Assembly: GCA_002428985.1 (NCBI GenBank)
Contig: DIYL01000056.1
Location: 54,352 to 118,351 of the forward strand
DNA length: 64,000 nucleotides
Source: Anaerolineales bacterium UBA6055
GTDB taxonomy: Bacteria > Chloroflexota > Anaerolineae > Aggregatilineales > Phototrophicaceae
Reading direction: 5' to 3'
Part shown: positions 51,087 through 59,634 of the stretch, piece after piece
Layout of the letters: each line of letters begins with the position of its first letter
How positions within the stretch are numbered: position 1 is the first letter of the stretch
Notes under the pieces: model-generated
Told to the model about the DNA's origin: nothing
Database searches by the model: none
Seen by the model: only the letters and a program-made list of their open reading frames with translations
Position numbers and translations under genes: made by a program

Positions 51087-52145
51087 CTAAATCACTAATT
51101 CTCGATTACGATATTCGTTGTATAACGCAACCCACTCTTGGTCATATTCTTTTATGAAGTGTTCGGCTTTTTCGACAAGATCACGGTTGCCCATGAAGAT
51201 TGGCGTACGTTGGTGTAATGTGTGTGGGCGGATATTTAAGATGTTGCCGATACCATCCGATGCGTAACCACCAGCTTGTTCCGCAATAAATGCCATTGCT
51301 TGCCCTTCATACATCAGGCGGATTTTGCCATAGGGTTTTTTCCGATTTTCAAGTGTGCCCGGATAGTAAAAAATGCCACCCTTTAATAAGTTGCGATGAA
51401 AGTCCGCTACCATCGACCCAATATACCGTTGGTTGAGTGCTGGATGGTCACCATCAATACCTTGCAGATAGTGTGTCAATTTACGGACACCTTCGGTCCA
51501 GTCTTTCTCGATGCCGTGGTTGGTGCTGTAATAGATCGGTGTTTCTGGGATGCGAATATCAGGATGGCTGAGTATGAATTCGCCCACACCAAGATCAAGT
51601 GTAAACCCATGTACGCCATAGCCTGTCGTATACACCATCATGGTGCTACTGCCGTAAATCACGTAACCTGCTGCGACTAGGCGTTTACCTTCTTGCAAGA
51701 CATCTTCTATTGTACCTTTTTCGCCCTTAGTAAATTTGCGATGAATCGAAAAAATAGTACCAACCGATACATTTACATCAATATTGGACGACCCATCTAG
51801 AGGATCATAGAGTAGAACGTAGTTGCCTGTATCGAATTCAACTGGAATTTCGATGAGATCATCTTGTTCTTCGGATACCATTGCGGCAACCCGTCCGGTA
51901 TGGTCATTCATACGGAAGATGATTTCATCGGCGAACATATCTAATTTTTGTTGTCGTTCTCCCGATGGATTTTCAGAACTGGTTGCGCCGAGGATATTGG
52001 TTAATCCAGCGCGATTTGTCTCGCGGGAGATGATTTTTGCAGCGAGGGCTACATCTTGTAACATCTTGGTGAATGTGCCTGTTGCACCGGGGAATTGCTT
52101 TTGGGTATCCTGCATGTGACGTTCGATTGTGATCAGTTTTTCCAT
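51087..52145 (-). CDS. fbp: fructose-1,6-bisphosphatase, class I
   Basis: The 352-residue enzyme removes the 1-phosphate of fructose 1,6-bisphosphate in gluconeogenesis. Metal and substrate motifs are AMVSEEQDD, YDPLDGSSNIDVNVSVGTIF, SMVADFHRNLLKGGIF, NRKKPYGKIRLMYEG and EQAGGYASDG. Length and motifs are those of class I enzymes. The ATG at 52145 follows AGAGG by eight bases. Its stop is two bases from the stop of the convergent kinase gene. Confidence 0.95.
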   Translation of the reverse strand: MEKLITIERHMQDTQKQFPGATGTFTKMLQDVALAAKIISRETNRAGLTNILGATSSENPSGERQQKLDMFADEIIFRMNDHTGRVAAMVSEEQDDLIEIPVEFDTGNYVLLYDPLDGSSNIDVNVSVGTIFSIHRKFTKGEKGTIEDVLQEGKRLVAAGYVIYGSSTMMVYTTGYGVHGFTLDLGVGEFILSHPDIRIPETPIYYSTNHGIEKDWTEGVRKLTHYLQGIDGDHPALNQRYIGSMVADFHRNLLKGGIFYYPGTLENRKKPYGKIRLMYEGQAMAFIAEQAGGYASDGIGNILNIRPHTLHQRTPIFMGNRDLVEKAEHFIKEYDQEWVALYNEYRNRELVI

Positions 52146-52258
52146 CACATTAACCTCTTTGATATAGGTGGATTTTATCAATGCTAACGTGTGTGAGAGT
52201 TATCCGCAAGTGAGGTGTGTCACATCATATTACGTTAAATGTTTCAAAGATGCTTTTA

Positions 52259-52280
52259 GGGAGCACCATGATGTGCCCCC
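52259..52280. repeat. inverted repeat between leftward genes
   Basis: GGGAGCAC (52259-52266) faces GTGCCCCC (52273-52280) with one mismatch. It lies 26 bp beyond the stop of the Trx-NHL gene and is its probable weak terminator. Confidence 0.45.
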
Positions 52281-52305
52281 ACTATACCTAGATTATGCAA
52301 ATGCT

Positions 52306-54375
52306 CTAGAAATCGGTTGGTACAATGACTTCGCGTTCAAGCAAAATACCTGTATCAGTCGCACTGTCTGCATCGTCAACAGCGATGACGGGCACGATAT
52401 AGCTGACTGTCTCGATGAAACACAACGCTTCTTCACCTTCACGGCAGTAATACAAGGTCAAATCAGCGTTCAGTTCGCCCTCGCCTTCTGACAGTGTAAT
52501 CGGGACTGTGATGTCAGTTTGATCGACTGTGACGGTTGTTGTGTTGGTGTCTGATTCTGCATCGACTTGTACGGCATCAGATGTCGATGTGAGTTCGAGC
52601 CGGCTATCAATCAAGTCATTGATTTTAAAGTCTTCGGGTAACGAAATTGACAGGGTCACATCTTGTTCGCCTGTTGCTAACGTGAGTGAATCGAGTTCAA
52701 CGATCATGCCATCAGCGGAATTCCCACCTAAAATAGTGAGCGCATCAGGATTGATCACTAAAGCTTCAGGGTTGCTAAACATGAGGGTGTCAACAATTTC
52801 GGTTTCAAGGTCAATCACACGGATGACATGATTATTGGTATCGGCGATGTATAGCTTGTTGTCGGCATATGTCAAACCACCGGGTTCATCAAATGCAGCG
52901 ACATCTGCAGTCCCATCTGCATAACCGCCTAATCCACCTAGACCAAACACAGTTTCAATCGCAGTTTCGCCATCACGGATGACTTTGATGCGACTGTTGT
53001 AGGTATCGGCGATATATAAATCACCATTAGGGACACCGCGCACACCAAGTGCATGTTGCAAACGGTTTTCGCCTAGCTCACCATCTATATCACCATAGTC
53101 AAATAGATTGTTTTCAGTTGTTCCAGCTGTAACTGTTACGAGATCATTTTCAAAATCGGCGAGGCGGATCGTGCTTGACTCACTGTCTGCGAAGTATAGT
53201 TTGCCATCGCCTGCGTAGAATAGTCCACTCGGTTGTGCCAACTCGCTATCACCAAGGCTGACATCGTTGAGGTTGGCTTCGCGTCCATTACCAACTGATG
53301 GATAAAGGATACCGAGTTCTAGATCGTAGATATACAGTTGATGCGTGCCTGCCATGGCAATATGTAGGTTTCCATCATCGTCCAATTCAACATCCCACGG
53401 GCTACGAATAGCGACTTGCAATGGGTCTTCAACACTCATTCCAAAGCGAATGCCTGTGCGCCCCATATCGCCTGTCCCGACAATGGTGCTAACGGTGCGT
53501 TCAGCTAGGTTTGCGACACGAATAGCATGATTATTGACATCAGCGATATAGAGTAGGTCGCCATCAAGTGCCATACCCTGTGGTTTATCAAATGTGGCAT
53601 CATCAAATGTGTTGTCATTGAAGCCGCGTCGTGCCGATCCGATAATATCGGTGACGGTGTTTGTTTCGAGGTCTACGATAACGATGCGGTTATGGCTACT
53701 ATCCGCAATAAATAGGCGGTTATTGGCTTCATCTGCCAGGACTTTACCCGGGAAGAGTAAGGGTGTACCGGGGTCACCTGCGCCTTCTAACGTTAATTCG
53801 AGTGGTTCACGGTTGATAATGTTCTCATCCAACTCATCATAATATTCGATCATGCCAGATATATAGTTATCAAACGGCTCGAATGGGATTTCTCCAGATT
53901 CACGCAAAACAGCGTTTCCACGCGGATCAATGATGACGACGGTAGGCCATGCGCGTGCGCCGTAGGTTTGCCAAACTTGGAATTCATTATCATTAATCAC
54001 AGGGTGGTGTATATCATAACGTTGGACAATTTGACGTAGGTTCTCAGTTTGCCCCTCATTATCAAATTTTGCCGAATGTACCCCAATCACAACCACTTCT
54101 TCAGCATATTTTTCACTGATTTCTTCATACACAGGAATCATATGAATACAGTTAATACACCCATATGTCCAAAAATCAAGCATAACAATTTTACCTTCTA
54201 AACCCTGCATCGTCAGTGGATTCTCTGTATTAATCCAGTCCAGATTCATCGGGAATTCAGGTGCGGCTACCTCTCCTTTAAATAATTCTTGTGGACTGGG
54301 TGATTCATCTTGTGCAAGGCTTATCCCAACAAGAATCACCGCTAAGCCGACTAGTAATACAATAAATCTCTTCAT
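52306..54375 (-). CDS. exported thioredoxin-NHL repeat protein
   Basis: The 689-residue protein has a signal peptide ending near ISLAQ/DE. A TlpA-like thioredoxin domain (about 35-175) has DFWTYGCINCIHMIP, with Cys73 and Cys76, and ARAWPTVVIIDPRGN. Six or so NHL repeats follow (about 195-530), of the type GMALDGDLLYIADVNNHAIR and GVPNGDLYIADTYNSRIK. A beta-rich tail (about 560-689) ends the protein. The order is that of NHLRC2-like proteins. It is probably a periplasmic or surface redox protein; the CINC centre could act on thiols. Confidence 0.88.
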   Translation of the reverse strand: MKRFIVLLVGLAVILVGISLAQDESPSPQELFKGEVAAPEFPMNLDWINTENPLTMQGLEGKIVMLDFWTYGCINCIHMIPVYEEISEKYAEEVVVIGVHSAKFDNEGQTENLRQIVQRYDIHHPVINDNEFQVWQTYGARAWPTVVIIDPRGNAVLRESGEIPFEPFDNYISGMIEYYDELDENIINREPLELTLEGAGDPGTPLLFPGKVLADEANNRLFIADSSHNRIVIVDLETNTVTDIIGSARRGFNDNTFDDATFDKPQGMALDGDLLYIADVNNHAIRVANLAERTVSTIVGTGDMGRTGIRFGMSVEDPLQVAIRSPWDVELDDDGNLHIAMAGTHQLYIYDLELGILYPSVGNGREANLNDVSLGDSELAQPSGLFYAGDGKLYFADSESSTIRLADFENDLVTVTAGTTENNLFDYGDIDGELGENRLQHALGVRGVPNGDLYIADTYNSRIKVIRDGETAIETVFGLGGLGGYADGTADVAAFDEPGGLTYADNKLYIADTNNHVIRVIDLETEIVDTLMFSNPEALVINPDALTILGGNSADGMIVELDSLTLATGEQDVTLSISLPEDFKINDLIDSRLELTSTSDAVQVDAESDTNTTTVTVDQTDITVPITLSEGEGELNADLTLYYCREGEEALCFIETVSYIVPVIAVDDADSATDTGILLEREVIVPTDF

Positions 54376-54561
54376 CTTTGTCTATCTACCTCATCTCAAT
54401 TTTCGTAGCGAGTCAAACATACGTTACCTTAGACTACAAATCTAAACGAATTCTATCAATCCAAGATCAGATTAAAATTTGTTGCATATTAACAACTGCT
54501 ACCATTCCTGATTTGACGCAAACCTGATTACTCTGGATAATAAAAGCTACGGACTTATTGT

Positions 54562-56583
54562 ATGGATGATGGCTTGGGCAAATCAATGGATCGATTAATT
54601 GGTAAGAAACTCGGTGATTTCACAATTATTGAGCGCATTGGACAAGGTGGGTCAGCCGCAGTGTATCGCGCTGAACAACCATCAGTGAAACGTGATGTTG
54701 CATTGAAAGTCATTGATGTAATTGCTGCTAGTGAACATGGTGACTTCTATAAACGGTTTGAACGCGAAGCTGCGTTGATCGCATCATTAGAACATACAAA
54801 TATCCTCACAGTCCATGATTATGGCATCCAAGGCAATTGGGCGTATATGGCAATGCGTTATATGCGTGGTGGCACACTCAAGGACTTAATGAAAGAGAAC
54901 CGACTCCCGTTAGACCGTATATTGGATATATTTGTCCAGATCGCTAGTGGACTCGCCCATGCCCATAGCAAAGGCATCATTCATCGTGATCTAAAACCCG
55001 CCAATATCTTATTGGACGAAGCAGGCAATGCTTACCTGACCGATTTTGGATTGGCAAAAATTGTCAAAGGCGATGAAGATTCCACACAATCCGGGCAAAT
55101 TGTGGGCACGATTACCAATATGGCACCGGAACAACTGCGCGGTGAATCGTTAGACCATCGTGCAGACATCTATGGGTTAGGCACAATTTTATACGAGATG
55201 GCAACAGGGGAAACACCATTCGCCGTAGATAAATCGAAGGACATTGTGTCGCTGATTTATCATCACCTTGAAACAGATCCCACACCACCCAGTACTCATG
55301 ATGCAAGCATCGTGCCGGAACTTGAAGCGACAATTATGAAAGCAATCGCTAAACGTCCCGATCAACGGTTTAATACCATTGCCGAAATGGTTGAATCACT
55401 CACACCCTTACGAGCTAAGTTATCCACCTCCGCAGGGAGTTTGCCAGCTGTGGACGGCAGTTTGGTCGAGATTGCAGAACATACCAATTCGTTAATCCGT
55501 GAAAAAACTAAATCTAGTCGATTGAATCTCGACCCAATTTGGGTGACTGTGGTTGCCGCTGTAATTGTGATTGCGCTATTTGCTGGTGTGGTGGTTCTCA
55601 ATGATGTGATGACGACCGCCGATGATGAATCATCCAGACTCACGCATACCGTGTTGACAGGTGTCAGTGCGACCAGCTCAGAAATTATGCCGACGACTAC
55701 ACAAATCGAAGCAGCACAAAATAACCTCAATGATGATGGTTTTGTTGGTATCATCGCCTGTACACTCGAAACAGAATACCACGCCACCCTCAGCCGTGAG
55801 ATGCGCACCTTCTTATTAGATGCAGGCATCGATAATAAAGTATATGATAGTGATGGCGAGGCATATGATCAGATACCAATCCTTGAACAAGCGATGGCAG
55901 AAGGTGCACAGGGTATTATCCTTTGTCCACTTAACTACGATCTTTTAGACGCGCCACTCCAGACAATTGAAGACAAGCAACTTCCGCTTGTTCTGATAGC
56001 TCGCGAAGAGAATCTCTACGGTGGTGTTCAACTATCGAGTGACGATGATAACTACAACATGGGATATACTGTCGGGCAATATGCGGGACAGTTGGTACAA
56101 GACGAAATGAATGGGACAGGACAAGTTATTATTCTTGACTTTCCGGAAATGGATGTCATTGTCGAGCGGGCGAATGGTCTTGAAGAAGGGATTTTGTCAG
56201 TAGCGTCAGATGTTGAGATTGTCGGGCGTTATCTAGGTGGGATACCCGATAATGGACAAGAATCTGTCGAAAACTTACTCGAAGATAATATCGAGTTTAA
56301 CATGATCTTGAGTATAAATGATGCTGGGGCATATGGCGCGATTGAAGCCCTCGAAGATGCTGATCTCACACCGGATGATGTCATGATCGTCAGCATTGAT
56401 GCCGAACGGCAAGCAGTCGATTATATGCGTGAAGGGCGGTTTATCCGTGGGTCGTTGTCAGTCGGGCGCGAAGAAATGGCACAAACCGCAACCAACACCA
56501 TTATCCAAATGCTAGCTGGTGCAGATGTACCGGAATCAATTTTGGTTGAGTCGGGCGATGTGGTGACTCCTGAACCAGAATAA
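54562..56583 (+). CDS. Ser/Thr kinase fused to sugar-binding ectodomain
   Basis: The 673-residue protein joins a Hanks-type kinase (about 15-280) to a periplasmic-binding-protein domain (about 390-665). The kinase has IGQGGSAAVYRAE, VALKVI, IIHRDLKPANILL, LTDFGLAK and NMAPEQLRG, all intact. A single membrane helix (VTVVAAVIVIALFAGVVVL) lies near residue 340. The ectodomain matches the ribose-binding type (Peripla_BP_4): GFVGIIACTLETEY, EGAQGIILCPLN, GYTVGQYAGQLV and ILSINDAGAYGAIEAL. It should couple an external sugar-like ligand to cytosolic phosphorylation. The TIR-WD40 gene follows after 68 bp in the same direction. The ribosome binding site is weak. Confidence 0.9.
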   Translation: MDDGLGKSMDRLIGKKLGDFTIIERIGQGGSAAVYRAEQPSVKRDVALKVIDVIAASEHGDFYKRFEREAALIASLEHTNILTVHDYGIQGNWAYMAMRYMRGGTLKDLMKENRLPLDRILDIFVQIASGLAHAHSKGIIHRDLKPANILLDEAGNAYLTDFGLAKIVKGDEDSTQSGQIVGTITNMAPEQLRGESLDHRADIYGLGTILYEMATGETPFAVDKSKDIVSLIYHHLETDPTPPSTHDASIVPELEATIMKAIAKRPDQRFNTIAEMVESLTPLRAKLSTSAGSLPAVDGSLVEIAEHTNSLIREKTKSSRLNLDPIWVTVVAAVIVIALFAGVVVLNDVMTTADDESSRLTHTVLTGVSATSSEIMPTTTQIEAAQNNLNDDGFVGIIACTLETEYHATLSREMRTFLLDAGIDNKVYDSDGEAYDQIPILEQAMAEGAQGIILCPLNYDLLDAPLQTIEDKQLPLVLIAREENLYGGVQLSSDDDNYNMGYTVGQYAGQLVQDEMNGTGQVIILDFPEMDVIVERANGLEEGILSVASDVEIVGRYLGGIPDNGQESVENLLEDNIEFNMILSINDAGAYGAIEALEDADLTPDDVMIVSIDAERQAVDYMREGRFIRGSLSVGREEMAQTATNTIIQMLAGADVPESILVESGDVVTPEPE

Positions 56584-56651
56584 TATATACACCAGAAGGC
56601 TTACATAACGCCGACTATGAATAATCAAATTCACTTTTAAAGGCAACACAA

Positions 56652-59555
56652 ATGCCCGAATTACAAACATACTCCGACGCATTTATTTCCTATCGCCGTT
56701 TGAATGTTGAGTTTGTCAAACAGTTTGTTGATGAACTCAAGGCAAATGGTAAGGAGGTCTGGGTCGATTGGGAAGACATTCCGCCCGGCTCTGAGAGCTT
56801 TACAGATGATATTCAGCGTGGGATTGAAGGGGCAGATGCCTTTATTGCTATCCTCAGTCCTGATTATCTCCAATCAACCTATACTGTTGACCTCGAATTA
56901 CAATATGCCATTGATCTCAACAAGAAGGTCATCCCTGTTGTTTATGAAAAATTTGAGGATTCAGAAATCCCTGCGGGTGTCGGACATATCAATTGGATTT
57001 ACTTCACGCCACATGCTGGGCAAGATAATACATTCGAGGAAAGTTTTCCGCGTGTTTTAGAAGCACTGGATGTTGATTTTGCTTACGTCCGCGACCATAC
57101 TCGTCTGTTGCAACGGGCGCGTGAATGGCATGCGAATAACGAACATAGTAGCTATTTGTTGACAGGTGAAGAAATCGTCACTGCCGAGGCTTGGCTGGCA
57201 AAAAGCGCGACCAAAACGCCCGATGCCAATGTGCTCCACTACGAATTCATTCAAGCGAGTCGCTTACGTGAAAATCAAATTGCCCGACGCAATTTCTCGA
57301 TTGCGATTGGCGTCATGGTGTTGTCGATTGTATTAGCTGGATTTGCGCTATTGCAATGGCAAGAAGCTGATGAACAACGTGGGATAGCAGAAGAACAACG
57401 GGCAATTGCAATTGATGAGCGTGACCGCGCGGCAGAACAACAGCGTTTGTCCGATTCACGGCGTCTATCGGTACAATCGCTTGTCGCACGCGAACTCGGT
57501 GAGATTGATGTATCCCTTCTTTTAGGACTGGAGGCGTTACAATCGGCTGAGACAGTTGAAGCCATCGGGAGCTTAGTGTCTGCATTCGAAAATTCTCCCT
57601 ATCTCGAAACATACCTCTACGACCACGCCACACCTTTGTCTGCAGTTGCTTATCATCCTAGTGATCAGCTTGCTGTCACAACGGGTGATGATGGCAGTAT
57701 GGTCATGTGGGATATGGATACACAATCAACTCAATGGATTTATGATGCTGATGACAACGAAATCTGGGATATTGCCTTCCATCCGGATGGATCATATTTT
57801 GTTACAGCTCGTGTAGATGGATCGCTAACTTTACACGATACCGAAACGGGTAACCTTAATACGCACATCGAAAATGCACATCAAGGTATTGTCACAAGTG
57901 CGAATTTTAACGAGGACGGTAGTTTACTAGTTACAACCAGCTATGATGCAACTGCTATCATCTGGCAGGCAGATACACTTATAGATGATGATCCACAATT
58001 TTCGATCCTGACAACTGATGACAGCGAAACGACACATTTTGACTGGATTATGGACACCACATGGAGTCCTGATGGCGCACAGGTTGCCTTAATTACATGG
58101 GATAATGTCTTGCAAATCTGGGATGTATTGTCCGGTGACTTGATATTTGATCCGTTGCAATTATCAATTGGTACGGGGAATTTTTCTATCTCAGTAACTT
58201 GGAGTCCTGACGGGCGATTACTGTTATTAGGTGATGTTCTCGGGACGATTCGCTTTGTTGATGCTGGAAGCGGTCAGTTGATTGACTTCCAACTATCACG
58301 TCACATCGATCACATTCGCGAAATGGTTTATCATCCGTCCGGAACGTATTTTGCCTCCGTATCTCATGATGGATCGTTGATTTTATGGGCGAGTGATAAT
58401 GGTCAACCGATCACTGAAGCACCGATCTATGTGCATGGCAATCACGTCAATGGGGTGGCATTTTCTAGTGACGGTGAACAGATGGTTACGGTTGGGGATG
58501 ATGGGCGCGTTGTACTGTTTGATATGACACAACCCGACTTATTGGCTGATCATATCTTGTCTCATGAGAGTGAAATTTATCAGGTGATGTACACTGACGA
58601 TACAATTTTTTCGGTCGGCTTAGATGGCAATGTTTATCAAACAGACCCTACAACACTTGAAAGCTCAGTATTATTCTCACCTGAGATTGGACGCTTCACG
58701 GCTGCTGATTTATCTGAGGATGGCGCATTGCTTGCATTAGCCACTGACGCAGGTGTGGTTCAAGTCTGGGATATGATGACCAACGAACCGCTAGGTGATA
58801 GTTTTGTCGCGCATACCGCATCAATCTTTGGCATTGCATTCCGACCTGATGGTACACAATTGGCAACCTCCGGTGATGATAGCTTGGTACGGTTATGGAA
58901 TGTCGATGACTTACGCAATAACACTACAGAAAGTGGCGTCGACCTGAGTGGGCATGAGGATGGATTATTTGATGTGGCATGGCATCCCACCGAACCGATT
59001 ATTGCATCAGCCAGCCGCGACACGACTATTCGTTTGTGGGATGTCGAAACGGGAAATACGATTGCCACACTGTTCGGACACAATGATGATGTTGAAACGC
59101 TCCTCTTTAATCCAACAGGGGATATGCTGGTATCCGGTGGGCGTGATAATAATATCCTTTTATGGGATGCAGAAACGGCACTCTCCAGCGAAGACATCGC
59201 CCCAACACTACTCGGTACACATAATGATTGGGTGCTGGCGCTAGATTTCCATCCTGATGCAAATTTACTTGTCAGTGGTGGGCGGGATCGTTCAATTATT
59301 TTGTGGGATATTCCTAGCTTACAGTCGATTGGTGGGGCGTTGACGCATCACCAAAGTTGGGTGTGGTCAGTTGCGATTAGCCCCGATGGGCAGATTGTAG
59401 CAAGTGGCGGGCGCGACTATCATCTGGTTTTGTGGGATATTAACCAAGCGAACTGGCAGACCCTTGCTTGTCGGATCGCCAATCGGTCGTTTGATGAAGT
59501 TGAATGGACACAGTATCGTCCCTCTGAAGATTATCGAGAGACATGTGAGATATAG
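56652..59555 (+). CDS. TIR-TM-WD40 protein
   Basis: The 967-residue protein has an N-terminal TIR domain (about 5-140: SDAFISYRRLNVEFVKQFV, WVDWEDIPPGSESF, and STYTVDLELQYAI with the likely catalytic Glu). A membrane helix near 220-237 (IAIGVMVLSIVLAGFALL) and an EQR-rich coiled coil (DEQRGIAEEQRAIAIDERDR) follow. About 14 WD40 blades fill residues 300-960, e.g. SGGRDNNILLWDAETA and ASASRDTTIRLWDVETG. This is a typical bacterial TIR/WD40 signalling receptor, with the WD40 part predicted outside. AAAGG precedes the ATG. The palindromic terminator at 59611 ends it. Confidence 0.92.
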   Translation: MPELQTYSDAFISYRRLNVEFVKQFVDELKANGKEVWVDWEDIPPGSESFTDDIQRGIEGADAFIAILSPDYLQSTYTVDLELQYAIDLNKKVIPVVYEKFEDSEIPAGVGHINWIYFTPHAGQDNTFEESFPRVLEALDVDFAYVRDHTRLLQRAREWHANNEHSSYLLTGEEIVTAEAWLAKSATKTPDANVLHYEFIQASRLRENQIARRNFSIAIGVMVLSIVLAGFALLQWQEADEQRGIAEEQRAIAIDERDRAAEQQRLSDSRRLSVQSLVARELGEIDVSLLLGLEALQSAETVEAIGSLVSAFENSPYLETYLYDHATPLSAVAYHPSDQLAVTTGDDGSMVMWDMDTQSTQWIYDADDNEIWDIAFHPDGSYFVTARVDGSLTLHDTETGNLNTHIENAHQGIVTSANFNEDGSLLVTTSYDATAIIWQADTLIDDDPQFSILTTDDSETTHFDWIMDTTWSPDGAQVALITWDNVLQIWDVLSGDLIFDPLQLSIGTGNFSISVTWSPDGRLLLLGDVLGTIRFVDAGSGQLIDFQLSRHIDHIREMVYHPSGTYFASVSHDGSLILWASDNGQPITEAPIYVHGNHVNGVAFSSDGEQMVTVGDDGRVVLFDMTQPDLLADHILSHESEIYQVMYTDDTIFSVGLDGNVYQTDPTTLESSVLFSPEIGRFTAADLSEDGALLALATDAGVVQVWDMMTNEPLGDSFVAHTASIFGIAFRPDGTQLATSGDDSLVRLWNVDDLRNNTTESGVDLSGHEDGLFDVAWHPTEPIIASASRDTTIRLWDVETGNTIATLFGHNDDVETLLFNPTGDMLVSGGRDNNILLWDAETALSSEDIAPTLLGTHNDWVLALDFHPDANLLVSGGRDRSIILWDIPSLQSIGGALTHHQSWVWSVAISPDGQIVASGGRDYHLVLWDINQANWQTLACRIANRSFDEVEWTQYRPSEDYRETCEI

Positions 59556-59610
59556 TAACTTGTGATATGTTTAGATATGAGCCTAAACCTTTTATGATCC
59601 AGCTTGCTTC

Positions 59611-59633
59611 GATGTATCGATACATCCTTTTTT
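59611..59633 (+). terminator. palindromic terminator abutting next start codon
   Basis: GATGTATCGATACATC (59611-59626) is a perfect 16-bp palindrome (6-bp stem with a TCGA loop), followed by C and six T. The T-run ends two bases before the ATG of the next gene, in the place where its ribosome binding site should be. Confidence 0.7.
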
Positions 59634-59634
59634 A

